A stretch of DNA of 64,000 bases, taken from Helopsaltes ochotensis (Eukaryota; Chordata; Aves; Passeriformes; Locustellidae). Positions 50,856 to 63,481 of the stretch are shown here, piece by piece; position 1 is the first letter of the stretch, and the number at the start of each line of letters is the position of its first letter. The translations under genes and the position numbers were made by a program. Under the pieces are notes generated by a model. It worked only from the letters and a program-made list of their open reading frames with translations, did no database searches and was not told the origin of the DNA. Where the stretch lies: positions 310,001-374,000 of the forward strand of contig VXBM01000284.1 in the NCBI GenBank assembly GCA_013400155.1, given 5' to 3'.

Positions 50856-50979
50856 CTTCTATTTTGGCATATTCTGTAAGTCGAGTGTAATTGATCAAGG
50901 CAGCCTTCTCCAGACATTTTCTAACCACTTTCTTCACCTCTTCTGCTGGTATGGGAGTGGCAATATCTTTCATTAAAAC
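50856..50979 (-). CDS. CADPS2: CADPS2 exon, VLMKDIATPIPAEEVKKVVR segment
   Basis: A 124-nt exon encoding 41 residues, starting VLMKDIATPIPAEEVKKVV and ending TRLTEYAKIE. It leaves one G for a split codon. DIATPIPAEEVKK follows CADPS2, where CADPS has DIVTPVPQEEVKT. The donor is a non-standard gttagt. The exon lies directly upstream of the 21-nt microexon, and its split-codon G can be completed either by that microexon (CA) or by the following exon (AG), so both splice forms stay in frame. Confidence 0.95.
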
Positions 50980-53002
50980 CTGTGTCAGAGACAATTATAC
51001 CACTTCATTACAATTATTTCCCAAACCCCACAGGAAAATGATAAAAGTATACTAAGTTACTAGAGATGCAATAATGATTAAAGGCAGAAGTCAAAAAGGA
51101 ATTATTTCAGCTGGTGGAGCTGGATCTTTGTCTTTAAAGGTTTCTTTTCAGTCCTGACTGCCTGTATGGTATTTATCTCTCCTGTTTGGGGGCTGGATCA
51201 TGGTTACCATTAAAGACGTGATAATGGAAATTGGCTTGGTTCTCACCTGTGGAAAAGCTTCCACCATTGCAGAACCCTGAACTCTTCAACAGGGTAAAGT
51301 TATTCAAATTCATCATGTCCTTGCTGTGAAAAAAAGTCATCTATATAGTGGGAAAACATTGAACTTTCAGCAGAATATTTTATTATGGAGAAGTAGAAGA
51401 ATAGTCCATATGAATGTTTGCAAAATGTGTGAGTTGTTACCTCACCTATTTCAAGTGAGGTAAAACAAGAATCCATACCTCTTTATATGAATGCAGCATA
51501 ATATACTCTGAATTACTATATTAAAAAAAACCCACATTGATAATTCGCTTGCATTTTTACTTTATTTCTCCACTCCATTAACTTTCAACATGTAAATGTA
51601 AACAGAACTCAATATGTTTTTATAACATTTTCATGTAAATAATAAAATTTCAGCTAACTCACAAGCTTAAAAAAATGTTTCTCAAGTGGACCCCTGGACA
51701 AGCTACATCCTTATATAGCTAAAAGCTACTGTTAAAAGGAGGGAGTAAGAGGTACAGTCTGGGGAAGGACGTGGTAGAAAAGAAACATGTTCAGCAACAG
51801 AGAAGCTATTAGGAAGACATTGCTGAGAAGCAGAATTCTAGAACACCTGCACAAAAATATGACTTATCTATTTGTGCTTACATGTTTTTTTTTAAATTAA
51901 TAACTTCTGGGTTATCAACAAGTGAATTTACAGTATTCAAAACCTTTTGTTCTTGGTCTGATTTTTTTTCAAAATTTTCAAAGATAGGTAAAATAAAATG
52001 GTCCTAACCCATTCTGCATCCACAAATGTAGGAAAGCACATTTATTCCCAGTCAAGACTGACAGCAGTGCTGCTTGAGCAGCAGTTAGAGCACCATTAGC
52101 ATTTGTGACAGCAGGAATGGGGAGAGGAAATGGATGTTTCAAAAAGCACAAAGGAACCTACACAGCACTACAATCACCGAGATGGTAAGTGAAATAAAAC
52201 ATATATATCTAGACTCCCTATGAGTTTGCTGAACATGGCAGAGGTTTTCTAAGAGAGAATCTCTATCCATGAAGTGTTCTGCACTGCAGAATAATTAATA
52301 TTTGCCAGGACCAAACCTCTCAGATTTTTGCAAAGCAACACAGACTGGGACCTAAGCTTTTTTTCAAATTCATACCTTCGTCAGACTCCTGCTGATACAA
52401 TTCCTTTGGAATCTCTACTGGAATTTAAAGTCCTTTTTCCACAGAGATGACTGAGATGTTTATATCATTATGAGGTATTCTCCTTTCAAGTCAATAAAAG
52501 AAAGAGGATTTGCTGGGCAGGAGTTTACATTTCTAGCTGCCCATGTCAGATTTGCTGTGTATAGCTTTTGCTTCTTAAATTTACTCATATTATACATTTA
52601 TGAAATATTATTTCAATTACAGAGAAGGTTTTTAATATTACATATGAGTATTGACAATATCAGCAGCATAGAAGACATAAATAGCAGGAAAGTGGGGCTG
52701 TAGAGTAGACTTCTGCTGCTTTAGAGATAATGCTGCATAAGTGTTACATAAAAAAGGAACAGTCACTGAATACAATTCAGTGGCTTGAAGTGAAATCCAG
52801 TAAATAAGCCCTACCAAAAACAGCTGTTTTCCTCTGTGGAAGACAATGAGAGAAAAGCAAAAACAACCATCATTCCAGTAAGCAGTTAAAACCAGCAGTA
52901 AAATATCTGAGAAGACATGAGTCTGCTTTCAGCAACGTAAATGCAAAAGAAAAATGCAGGATCACCAATCATGCTGAACTTAAAATACACTCTCAAACTT
53001 AC
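50980..53002 (-). other. CADPS2: CADPS2 intron, 2.0 kb
   Basis: Unique sequence. No repeat family, RNA gene or coding signal was recognised. Confidence 0.85.
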
Positions 53003-53066
53003 CCTTTCAAGTAATGAAAGTGTGGCTTTTAAAGCTCCTTCAGGACGTCCAAAAGGGAAACAGTAT
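53003..53066 (-). CDS. CADPS2: CADPS2 exon, YCFPFGRPEGALKATLSLLER segment
   Basis: A 64-nt exon that begins with the A completing the Arg codon split by the previous exon. It encodes 21 residues from YCFPFGRPEGALKATL through SLLER and ends on a full AGG codon. The acceptor is preceded by a long T-rich tract, read on the plus strand as A-rich sequence at 53067-53120. The donor is a strong gtaagt. The FPFGRPEGALKATL motif is essentially invariant in the CAPS family. Confidence 0.95.
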
Positions 53067-54779
53067 CTTAAAAAGTAAAAATAAAAAAAAGAAATAAAGG
53101 AGAAAGAAAAAAAATAAGAGGAACATAAAATTATTGGAATTATAAAGCTGCTTTATGAATTTACTTTAAGATGTATCTGCATACAACGTGCATTAAATTA
53201 TGTTAGCAGAAGACTCCCATACCTGAATTACTAATAAAAGCAGAAAGCCTCTTCAGTAGTCTACCATGGAGTATATACATATCACAGCACTATCAGCCTA
53301 CCAGCATTTTAGCCTAAGTGCAGAAAAACCCCTAAAAAGTCTAAATTATCAACTATGTAGGATATTTAAAGGTCTCTGATGAGTTTAATTGTCATCTTCC
53401 TGGAAAGAGGTAGTATTTCTCATGTTGCCATAGCTGCTACTGGACCTGTGAAGCAGCATTCTGTATATTGTATTTTATTTTAAAATTGGATTAAGACAAG
53501 GATAAAATGTCAGATATTTTAATTTCTAGAGATATAAGCACTGGCAGATCTTCTATATTTTTTCTATTATGTTAAAAATACCTTGGAAAAACACTTATCT
53601 TAAATTTTATTAGCTACAACCCACTATACCCACTCCTAAAATTAAATTAAAATTTACTCCTAAAAGTAAATTAAAAAATGATTGCATTCATATCTTTATT
53701 TTTATTTTTATCTGCTGAATGATTCAATATAGTGGGTCAATGAGAACAAAATGCTCAGGCAACTGTAACCTCTTTTAGTCCTGTCTATAAAATCTTACTG
53801 GGATATCCCCAATTGGAAAAAGGATTTTTTAATTTGCTGAGATTATTTTTTCTTATTATTACTCACTGAGAACGGTAGCCTCCTGTTCTAATGTTTTCCA
53901 GTAGTCAAATCTTTTCTAATGACAAAAGGATTCAGACCAATGAATTTCAGATCTACATTTTGGTCAGCCAAAATAAAGCCTTATAAATGAGGTTAAAACA
54001 GGATTTCCTGCAGCGAGAATTCCAGTATTTGCTTTCATCTCCGTAAAGACTCCAGAGATAAAATTCACACAGCCAAGCAAGAGGTTAAAGCCCAAGACCT
54101 GCATGATAGCTTTCTCAGAAATATTGTCTCTTCCACATTTGATGTCCGAGAGGCTTGCAGAGATCTGAAGTCTCAGTGGGTAGACACGGTGACAGAGAGG
54201 AAAGGTGTAAGAACCTTAAGAACTACTTTAGATGACAGCCACTAGCACAGGACGGGCTGACTGCATAATGGAACCAGGCTGATAGCAGTGAAAATGAAAA
54301 TTAAAAAGGCCATAGGGGAGTATTAAAACTGGAGGCTGCAGGTCAGTTGGCAGGCAAGGGAGAGTGTCTTTTTCAGATGGGTGTGACCGAGTCACTTAGG
54401 TGGACACAGCAAATGTTCAGAGCTGCTCTGGAAGGCAGGAAGAGACGTGCACTCTTCAGTTAAACTGCCCATGACAGCTGACCAGTGCACACAACACCAA
54501 GCAATGGAGAGAAGGCAAAGCTTAGGAAAATATCAACATATTGCAGAAAAAAAAAAAAGTGCCGATGGTCCTTGAAAGTCTGTACCACTGATCCCCTAGT
54601 TATAATGATCAGTGCGCTTACAAAACGTTAAGTGAGATTAGCGGACCTGCAAATTCAAAATTTCAACTCTAGGCATATGCACTTGCCTGATATCTCATTA
54701 GAACAAGGTATAATGACAATATTTTGGGACACAAGTTTGAATTGCTTCCTTCAACAACTAATTTAAGGCCAACAAAAAA

Positions 54780-55340
54780 AGATCTTATTCTGGATTTGGT
54801 CTCAAATGTGAAGAGGACATAGTTTGAGAGGTGCAGAGCAGAAGACCTGCTCTGTAGTAATAATCATAAGACCATACAATTTAATAATGTAGCAAAAGAG
54901 AGCAGGCCAAAAAAATTCAGTGCATGTACATTTAACACATGTATAGACAATTTCAAGAATGGGATCTATGAAAAAAATGAAGAACTTGAAAAACAAAAGC
55001 AAAAACTTTAAAGATGTAATCAAAGAAAAGCAAGAAACCTACAAGCAGCCTGAGGTAAAATTCAAAAAAGCAGAAACAAAATGCATGCCACAATTAAGAA
55101 ACCAAAGTGATAATAAACAATTAAACACCGTCTCTGTGATTCCATGAGGAAGATAAAAAAGATTACCGTAGAGAATCTGGCATTTTAAAATGATAAAACT
55201 TATCTGAACATGGAGGGCATAAAAGTCTCTCAAATATTCTAGGAAATATAGCAAATAAACAGCATGGATGCCCAAACTGACAATAAAAAAGATAGTGAAA
55301 GCAAGAAGCCAGCCTGGGATATGGTGGGACTACCTGATGA
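54780..55340 (+). mobile_element. Possible degraded CR1-like LINE, ORF2 5' part
   Basis: The start gatcttattctggatttggtc resembles the CR1 endonuclease-domain landmark 'gatttgatcctgac...'. Further on, caagaaacctacaagcagcc and gaggtaaaattcaaaaaagc recall the segment before the reverse transcriptase. The similarity is loose and based on word order, and no intact frame remains. Confidence 0.4.
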
Positions 55341-56152
55341 CGAGGAATACAGGGCATTCAAGGACAGTAAGGCCAGAGCAAAGAAATTCAGTGCATACTC
55401 TGCATAAATCCTTACTGTTGAATGTATTTTTCCAAATATTCTGCATTTCACAGTTATCATAACAATTTTGAAGGACTGAAATATGGAGTTGTTTTATTAC
55501 CATGTTTTCCTAAGAAAGCAATCTGACAGCCAAGGTTATTCTTTGTTAATTGACAGCTGTGATTCTTACACATGTCTTGAGTCAAGGTTTTATTTAAAAT
55601 ATTACTTCCAATGCTTTGTCAGGATGTCCTACATTGTGACTTTATATGCTTTATAAAATCAGATTTTTAGGCACTATCTTTTTTCTTTCTTCCAGTATTA
55701 TGCCAGTATCCTTGTTTAAATCCAGACATTTCGCCTATTTTTTTATTTTATTTCTACTGTTTGTTCACAGTAAGAAATGGTAATTACTCCTCACCTGGCA
55801 GAGCACAGTTTGTCTCTATTGGATTTTAAGGCAAACCTTAGAGTCATATGAAGGATGAAGTAATTCATGTTTGAATGACACATTTAATTGCTCTCAAGGA
55901 GGGATTTCTAATGCTGTTTAAATTTGCTTGAAATCCACCAAGACTGATTTCTACCAAATCCACTAAGAAAGATTCTATGATCACCGTTGCAGCCCAAGCT
56001 CATCAACATAACTCTAATGAGTAAGTTTGTAGGCATGATGGGGATTTTTATTTGTTCCAATTCAAAAGATAATTTAGACTTTATTATACATTTTGTAATT
56101 AGTCTCATGCATGTGAAGGCCTGCCAGTAGGGAGCACTCAGGATCATTTCTC

Positions 56153-56190
56153 TTGCAAGAAAGAAGAGAGGAAAGAGGAAAGGAAAGACT
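56153..56190 (+). repeat. Purine-rich (GA) tract
   Basis: About 35 bases almost entirely of A and G (aagaaagaagagaggaaaga and onward). Confidence 0.75.
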
Positions 56191-57131
56191 GTTGTTTTTC
56201 CGCAAAAGGAATACTCCCCAAGGAGAACCCTAGCTCTCGTTAGTTTAATACAGATTTGAAGTCCCCAAGTGAAAGCTGCTATGTCCTCTATGCTCAAAAA
56301 AATCCCCAATGACCTATGATGCCACTGAAAACTAGAGATTTACCTCATCAAACCAGAGAGGCATTCAACCAACTCATAGTCAAACCTGCCGAACAAAAGT
56401 TCTGCTTCACAAAGAACTATTTAAACTGTGGCACTGGCTGTTATGATGTGATACAGAGACAAAAATTTCTATACATACAGTCTAAAAGATTGGAGTGACA
56501 CAATAGTGGCAGATAGGCTGGCTTAGTGTGACAAAGTAACAAGTTTGGTGGTCTACCTGCAATTTTTATAGTAAGTTTCATAAACCACAAAACAAAACAG
56601 CAGGAAATCCCATGTTTCCTCTGCTTCTTGTACTACTCTAAACATCTTCTGCTGGTATTGACAGTCCTTACTATGATAAACTCTTCATTGAGCATGATGA
56701 CCCTTAACTTAAGAAAGGTAAGTGCATCAAGAAAGTTATATTAGATATCAAAAAAAGTTTTAGCTGCCATCTATCAAAGGTGTTCTCTATACATATGATT
56801 TTTCTGATCCATAGTTAATCCAGAAATAGTTATGGCACAGTCACTTTCATTCAGAAAATTTTCTTGGTTACAGTTATACAAAACTTGAACTTTAAAAAAA
56901 TCCACAAAATCAAGGCCTATTCTTGCATAATCTTTTCTATCAGATCTATTAACTCACATATCACACAAATAAATTTCAAGTACAAACATTTTTGTAAATA
57001 AGTTATTCCATATTTAAGCTATTCCTTTGCATGCAGACCATTTTGTTTTCACTCCACTGGTTCAACACCCAAATTAAACACCATGTGAAGTTTTTTCCAG
57101 AAAAAATTCATTGAATAAATTATACACTCAC

Positions 57132-57233
57132 CTGAAATGGCTTATTTGGTTTTCTAAAAGGGAGGAAAGTCTGTCCTTAATTTCCTCAAACCTTTCTTTC
57201 TCTTCAACAGATACTGTTCCAATTCCATCTGGC
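57132..57233 (-). CDS. CADPS2: CADPS2 exon (first in window), PDGIGTVSVEEKERFEE segment
   Basis: A 102-nt exon. Its acceptor ends ...attacag and its donor is gtgagtg. It starts with the last base of a split Arg codon, encodes 33 residues beginning PDGIGTVSVEEKERFEEIK and ending LLENQISHF, then leaves AG of an Arg codon completed by the next exon. The highly charged EEKERFEEIKDRL stretch is predicted helical and leads into the region before the MUN domain. The match to CADPS/CADPS2 is almost residue for residue, so the identification is firm. The preceding exon (the family's CASHVHGN segment) was not found before base 64000. Confidence 0.95.
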
Positions 57234-58248
57234 CTGTAATATTAAATATTTAATAATAGTTGATATCTTTTCATGCTAATTTTTCCTTGGACAATGATCC
57301 TTATTTCTAAGGTTTTCGTTTAACATGAGCATTAACTCCCCTTTTCTTTTTCTCATTGCCTCAAAGGATAAACAGTTACTTGTGGATATAGTTAAAGAAC
57401 AGGCTGCAACTGGACAGAGAATTTAACTTTTGAGTGGAACTTTTGAATTCAACTCCTGAGTTTCTACATCCTCTCAATATGAACACAAGTTAGCATACAA
57501 TTCTCCCAAATCCTTTCAAAAGACGGTATATTTTCTCAAGAAAATTAGTACTATTGTCACAGTAGAGAGCCTACCCAAATCTTGTTAAATTTCATCTCCT
57601 TGAATCTTTTGTTTATTTTCTTAGAGGCACAGAATAGCTAAAAGTGATTTTAAAGTAAAGCTGTGAGGGAAACTACAGCGAGAAAAGCCATAGCAGGCAA
57701 CACCTAGAAATCCTGCATAATGAGGCTAAGTTTAATTTCCCATCCTATATTGACAAATAGCGTAATGTAATTAAAGCTTCCATATTGGTGCAGCATTAAA
57801 GTTGCAACTCAAAAGTCTTTAAAAAACAAAAGCGCTGGCATTTTTTTAAACATCAAATTTAAGTAATTAAAAATAAGCTTGTATTTACTATGTTAAACGT
57901 ACACTTCATCTAAAGTCTTAGCCTAAAGGTGTGGCTAATGTATTTATGTTAAAACGATGACAAAAGTAAAAAAAAAATTAAATACGCAATTCCCAAATAT
58001 TATTTTTGCCATGCAGTCACAACTTCCACACATACAGCATACTTTAAAAAGAAGTATCTGAAATGCCCTTGTTACTTTCCTAACTTCCCGCTCCAAGGTA
58101 ACAAATCAGCTACTACTTCTCACCTGAGTTTCTGCACCTGACACTGTGTGGATCTGCCCCATATCTTCTCCAGAGCCCCCAAAACTATCTCAGTGTTTCT
58201 AGAACTGAGAAAATTGTAGTAAAATGAGGTAAAGAAAGACAACATTCT

Positions 58249-58277
58249 TTCTTGGAACATTCAGAATGTTCCAAGAA
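58249..58277. repeat. 29-bp near-perfect palindrome
   Basis: The left arm TTCTTGGAACATTC (58249-58262) and its exact reverse complement GAATGTTCCAAGAA (58264-58277) are separated by a single A. All 14 pairs match. It could form a cruciform or bind a dimeric factor. It contains GAAcaTTC and GAAtgTTC, which loosely recall heat-shock element units, but the spacing is not canonical. Confidence 0.9.
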
Positions 58278-58559
58278 TCATTCTAGGAGTCTATGAGCAT
58301 CTTTTTCCTAAACTGTTACTTTAACTTTCTGCACTATACTTAAATCTAGGAGGGATGAATTGCTACCTGGTCATAAACAATTCTCTCACCGTTTAAATCA
58401 CTTATATTTGTGACCTGTCAAGTCAAGGTGGAAACAATGCCTGATTTCCTTAAATTATTGTGAAGACAACAATAAAAAAATCAGATAAGGTGGGGATGGG
58501 AGTAGTCAGGCACATCAATACACCATTGTATAAATTTGATGTGAAAGAGCAAAAAACTT

Positions 58560-58860
58560 ATCTTCTCTCTTTTGATGGATGCCAGGATACTTTACCTCAG
58601 CCTTCTGACAAATGGAATGAGCTCAAATTTAAGTAAATTGCACTGTCTGATTTCATTGTCAGGAGAGATTGCACTCTGGACTGATAAAGTAAATAGTTCT
58701 GTCATATTAAGCCTCGCTGGGGCATGTCATATATATGTCAGGAAAGACCTAGGGGTCCAGATAACAGTAAGTGAAAAAGGTGAGCCAGTAGGATGTCATA
58801 TCTGTCATCCTGCACTAAGGCGAGGATCACTACGTACCAGGGACCTGTCACTTCACTGAG
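58560..58860 (+). mobile_element. Possible CR1-like LINE fragment (ORF2 part)
   Basis: The segment gaaagacctaggggtccaga followed by acagtaagtg and gagccagtaggatgtca matches the CR1 landmark 'aaggacctaggggt...gacagcaagctg...gagccagcagtgtgc'. The remainder is too diverged to align by eye. Confidence 0.5.
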
Positions 58861-59060
58861 TTTGTTGTCATAAGGAACCTTCTTGACAACAACTAAAATT
58901 TTCAGAACTGCTAAATATATGTTTGCATAGAAGCAAATGTCCCAGAAGAAGAACTACACAAAAAGGTGTTGGAAAACTACCACCCATAGCACTGAAAAAC
59001 TCATCTCTTGAAAATATGCTCTTCGAAAAGAGCACAGAGTCTAAATCACAGTTTTGTTTC

Positions 59061-59090
59061 TTCTTGTTGCAAACTTTATTGCAACAAGAA
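59061..59090. repeat. Inverted repeat, 12-bp arms with 6-nt loop
   Basis: TTCTTGTTGCAA (59061-59072) and TTGCAACAAGAA (59079-59090) are exact reverse complements around ACTTTA. A transcript of either strand would form a stable short stem-loop. It is too short for a microRNA precursor unless the stem extends, and the flanking bases do not pair. Confidence 0.85.
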
Positions 59091-62018
59091 TATTTAAAAG
59101 CATTTTTGCAACACAGTTCTGAGACATACCATGCTGGTGATAATTTTTCTACTTTAGGGACTATTTATCTATTACTGATTAGAAAACAATCCATGGAAAA
59201 AAAGAATCTGTTTCTGAGATAAGCTGAAATATTAAAAATAGATAAATCAAAATTCCCACTCATTTAATCTTCTGGATATTTTTCATTTTTTTACTTTGAA
59301 GACTGAATAAAATAAATAGCACTGTTTTGATCTGGTTATTTTTATTTATAAATTACTGTGCCTGCAAGGAAAATCAGACTCATGCAGTCATTTAGTTTTC
59401 AAAGATTTAGGTCATCCATAAACTATGCAAGAACTATTTTCCAATTAAAAGCAACAACAAATACTTCTTTCCTATAGTCTCAAATGTTATGGACTTGATT
59501 TTTTTAAATTCAAAACCTTATCAAACTAAGGTTTGATATTGCAGCCTGGGACCTCTCTTACAAGAACTCAGCCAAGAAAAGTGATGGACTGCTTTAAGAA
59601 GAGTTTTCATTTTAACATCATCTTCTCAAGAAGGTAATGGAGAGTGAATTTTCCTTTCCTCCACGCTCTTTTTCCTCCTTATTGTTCACAACATTTTTTA
59701 GAATTAGAGAACTAGGTGAAACAGTGAACACTCGAAAACCTGAGTAGCCTTCTCTCTCTCACATATATTAGTTTACCATTTTTTGAGAACTCTGTCAATT
59801 GGATTTGGATTGGCTTGTCTTATCTGCTTAGATCACAGTCTAACTGGCACAGATGTAATGTTGTCTCTGGTCACAAGTCAAATTGTTTAATTCACTCAGA
59901 CTTAAATATCAGAAGAGATTTGAAATAAATACCTCATGGACTAGAGCTAGTAAATTCAAGTGGAAAATAGCTGTTTAACCATAAACCACTTAAATAATGA
60001 ACCAAAATAAAGGCTGACCAGAATTTTAAAACTTATTTTTTACTGCAAAAATCTTGCAAGATTGTTGTCCTGACAGTAGTTACTCTAGAGAAGCTGACTG
60101 ATTAGGCAATAGATTTCAGTTTTCCTGTTGCAATGGACTGTTTTTCCTCACTTGATATAATCCTTTAAGGCTTGGAGCATCATCTAGAATTATTTTGATC
60201 TCTAGAGGTCTTAAAACCTGCAATAATTTGCAGAGGTCACTTGATGAATTGTAGGATTAAGATTATTGTGAAGATCTACAGCACGTAAAATAAAACTGTA
60301 TTTCAGTTCCAACGGGAATTAGATCTGATGGACACTGTGTTGACTGTGGATTGTTTCCAGCCCTCAACTTTGGAAACAGCTTCTCCTAGTGGCCTCTCAG
60401 AGAGTGAATTGTTACCTAAAGTAAGGCTGCTTTGTTAAGACAGCCTTGGAAATACTAACTGAACATGCCTGACGTTTTTCCTCTGGAACATCATTGATAC
60501 TGGTGCTTTTTTGCATCTTCACATATTTTTAATATTATAAAAATATTTTCAATGTGCTTTCCTCATTAAAAACATAGACCATCACTATGGTGTGTCATGA
60601 AAACAAAGAGTATGAGGACAGTAATGTACAGATATTCTAACATACACACAGGTATGAGCAGTAAGGCTCACCAAAAAGAATTTGCCATCTTGCCAGAGCA
60701 AGATGAGAAATTATTATGAAAAAAAAAAAGGAAAAATACTTCAAGACATTTCTGTAATAAACTACATTTCAAGGACATAGAAAAAACAAAACCAAACTTA
60801 AAAGGCATCCTTTCTTCTAGAAAAAAATTGTTTTAGAAGACTCCAGTGCTTTCTAAAAGCACTTCTTTTTATATTCAGCATGATGTACAATCAAATGAAA
60901 GAACAGTGACAAGTTTCAAATTAGCAAGATAAAAGTTTGAATGGTTGTTTCTTATAAAACCAAATATTAAATTTTTTAGAATTTGATGTAGAATTTTTAT
61001 TATCCATTTATAGGATTTAATATTCAAGAACTTCACTTTTCAAATTTTCCTTTAAAATATAACTGTGTTCAGGTTTTTGCAGAGTCCACGGTTTATGTTA
61101 CAGAAATGTAAGTACAATGATTTCCACTATCAGCTTATAAGTGGACAGAGCAGACATCCTTTTATCACAGCAAATGAAGACAGTGCATTACCACACGGCA
61201 TTCAAACACAGCTTTAACCAGCAGACACTTGAAGACTGAGCATTTTTTTGTTTATATTAACTATTCTTCAAATATTCTGACATAAAACTTGCACAATAGA
61301 GCCTTCTGCTCTATGCAGTTCTCAGGCTGCTCTGACATCTGCTTACAGGTCATGCCCTTTTTTCACAACTGAATGAAAAAGACCGATTCAGAGGGTCACT
61401 GAAATACATTAAGATCATAAATTGGGTTAATTTTAATAATCTTTCCTGCAGCTATATTTTAGGTGGGATTCATTAATGGCTTTCTATGGAAAAGCAAAGC
61501 ATGTATTAATATAGTATTAGTTCACCCAACGTATAAGGTTATGTAAAGGCAATAATGAATTGAAATTAATAGCAAAATATTGTATAATGTTTAGGGATGG
61601 TAAGTGTATGTAATAGCATTCCTTCATTGCCTAAGATGGCAAGTATAACTTTGAACAGGCAGAACTTTTAAATGATATTTCTTAATAATGTGTGAATTAT
61701 GATTTTCTATTGAAATTTTTCCTGAGGCTTTTCAGCAGCAGATTTATTTTGAGACATTGAAAAATGTGCCTCTATTAACAATGTGGTGAGGACACATTTT
61801 TTTATAACATTATTATAGCTAGGAACACTTTTCAACACAGGACAGTAACCTTCCTTTAAACAAAGGTGAAGTCAACGTGGCTTCAGTCAATACCCGCAAC
61901 AAGGTGAAGTGTTTTGCTTTTAGCTTTGAATACAAGAGAACCCCACTGGCAACTTTTTTCTGGCTATTTACAATAGTAATATATAGAAAACTGTGTCACT
62001 GATTGAATGATATACATT

Positions 62019-62032
62019 TATATATATATATA
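62019..62032 (+). repeat. TA dinucleotide repeat, seven units
   Basis: A short uninterrupted TA microsatellite. Confidence 0.85.
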
Positions 62033-63467
62033 AACTAAACCAGTTACTCCAAACGTAACTATTTAGAGAGGTCTGCCATTAGAGGCTTGGGTCTGTGATC
62101 CTTATAAGGAAACCACTTAAAAAGGAGAATACAGGTTAAATTAAATGTTCCCTTCCTCTGTGCCCCATATACCTTGGGGTATATGCCAAAAAAAAGCGAT
62201 TTCCAAAAAAGAAGGATGAACTGGATGATGCAAGATGCTTGATACAGGGCCTAGTGAAATATTTCTATTCTCAGCATTGCCCAACAAGCCTCAGAAAAAG
62301 GGAAGATTATATTCACCTGGAAGAAAAGAGATAGTTTTTTATTTTGAGACAACACTGCTTCTTATTTAGCAGCACAAACTCCCATAGCATATCAATCCTA
62401 AAAGGTCATTTCCTTATTCCATTGTTCTGGGCAAATAGTGACTGATAACAAATGACTTCTGAATAAAAACATGGGTTTAAGTATGAGAAATCCAGTCTCA
62501 CCATTTTCATTATAGATGACTGATAGAAATATAAGACTAACTACAAAAACAATAGACTCTTGTTACATCTCTAGATGATGCATCAAACACGAGAGAGACT
62601 AGCAGACTGAGGTTACAGTCACTTGTACACACTTCCCTAAAGACCCACACTGTAAGGGAATTCAGGCTCCTTCCTTCAGCTGTTGGACAGCCTTGGAACA
62701 GATCTAAGATTAAAGCAGAAGGTCCAACTGCCAATAAAAACCAGTAAAAGTAGACCTTACACCTGCTATAATTACAACACAGAACATGTAGGATTGAGAG
62801 TAAATAAGAAACAGCAGGAAGAGGAAGCATTTTCAAGTCCTTAAAACCAAAATGTTCCACAAAATCCTGTTAACAATATTTTTTTGGGAAAACCATCTAA
62901 GAAAAAGTCTACATGATGTTCAAATACTTTATATATAAAATTGTGCATGTGAAAACATGACACTCCTGGGAAGAGATCAACTGGACAAAACCTTTCATGT
63001 CAGATGGTAACCACGTGCAGATAAATGGTGAAACTACGGACTCAAGTTCTAAAATTTAATTTTAAATCTTATTACATGCTGTTTATGAAAGATATAAAAT
63101 GAGGGGCAAATCATCAAGATATAGACAACCTTACTTTAAAGTTAAATTAGTGGCATTTTGATGATGTTCCTTGTCCCAGACTAAAAAGGGATGATTTCTC
63201 TGAACATTTTTAATGACTTGATACAAAGTGTAAAATTGCAATAAATGTTTCTTTCCACAAAACTGAAAAATGAAGAGAAATATACAAATGCATAGCAGTC
63301 TCCAAAGTTTCCATAGTTTCACTTCTCCTGTGTGTCCCTTTATTCTACTCTAAGATATTTCCTCCAAGCATAACCAAAGCAAGAAGCCTATCAGAGAGTC
63401 TACATTGCCAAATGATGGTAAGGACCTAAAAGTAGCAGAGAGGGCAAGGCTATTACACAGAAAATGA

Positions 63468-63481
63468 TTTTTTTTTTTTTT
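63468..63481 (+). repeat. Poly-T homopolymer, 14 bases
   Basis: An uninterrupted T run. Confidence 0.85.

Larger units (their letters stand above)
53067..57131 (-). other. CADPS2: CADPS2 intron, 4.1 kb, with CR1-like remnant
   Basis: It contains an A-rich tract next to the acceptor of exon 53003 (53067-53120), a degraded CR1-like stretch (about 54780-55340) and a purine-rich tract (about 56153-56190). Confidence 0.83.

Noticed and set aside
385..57233. The gene could be the paralogue CADPS (CAPS1).
   Set aside because: Diagnostic residues in at least six exons fit CADPS2 as I remember the two proteins, for example MDLADTYIMFVRQNQ, LDGGQE, QPQDSWDSF and the short LPNVALPKVP linker.
58249..58277. 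A heat-shock or glucocorticoid response element.
   Set aside because: The GAA/TTC units are not at regular 2-bp spacing, and the hormone half-sites are 7 bp apart instead of 3, so neither canonical site is present.
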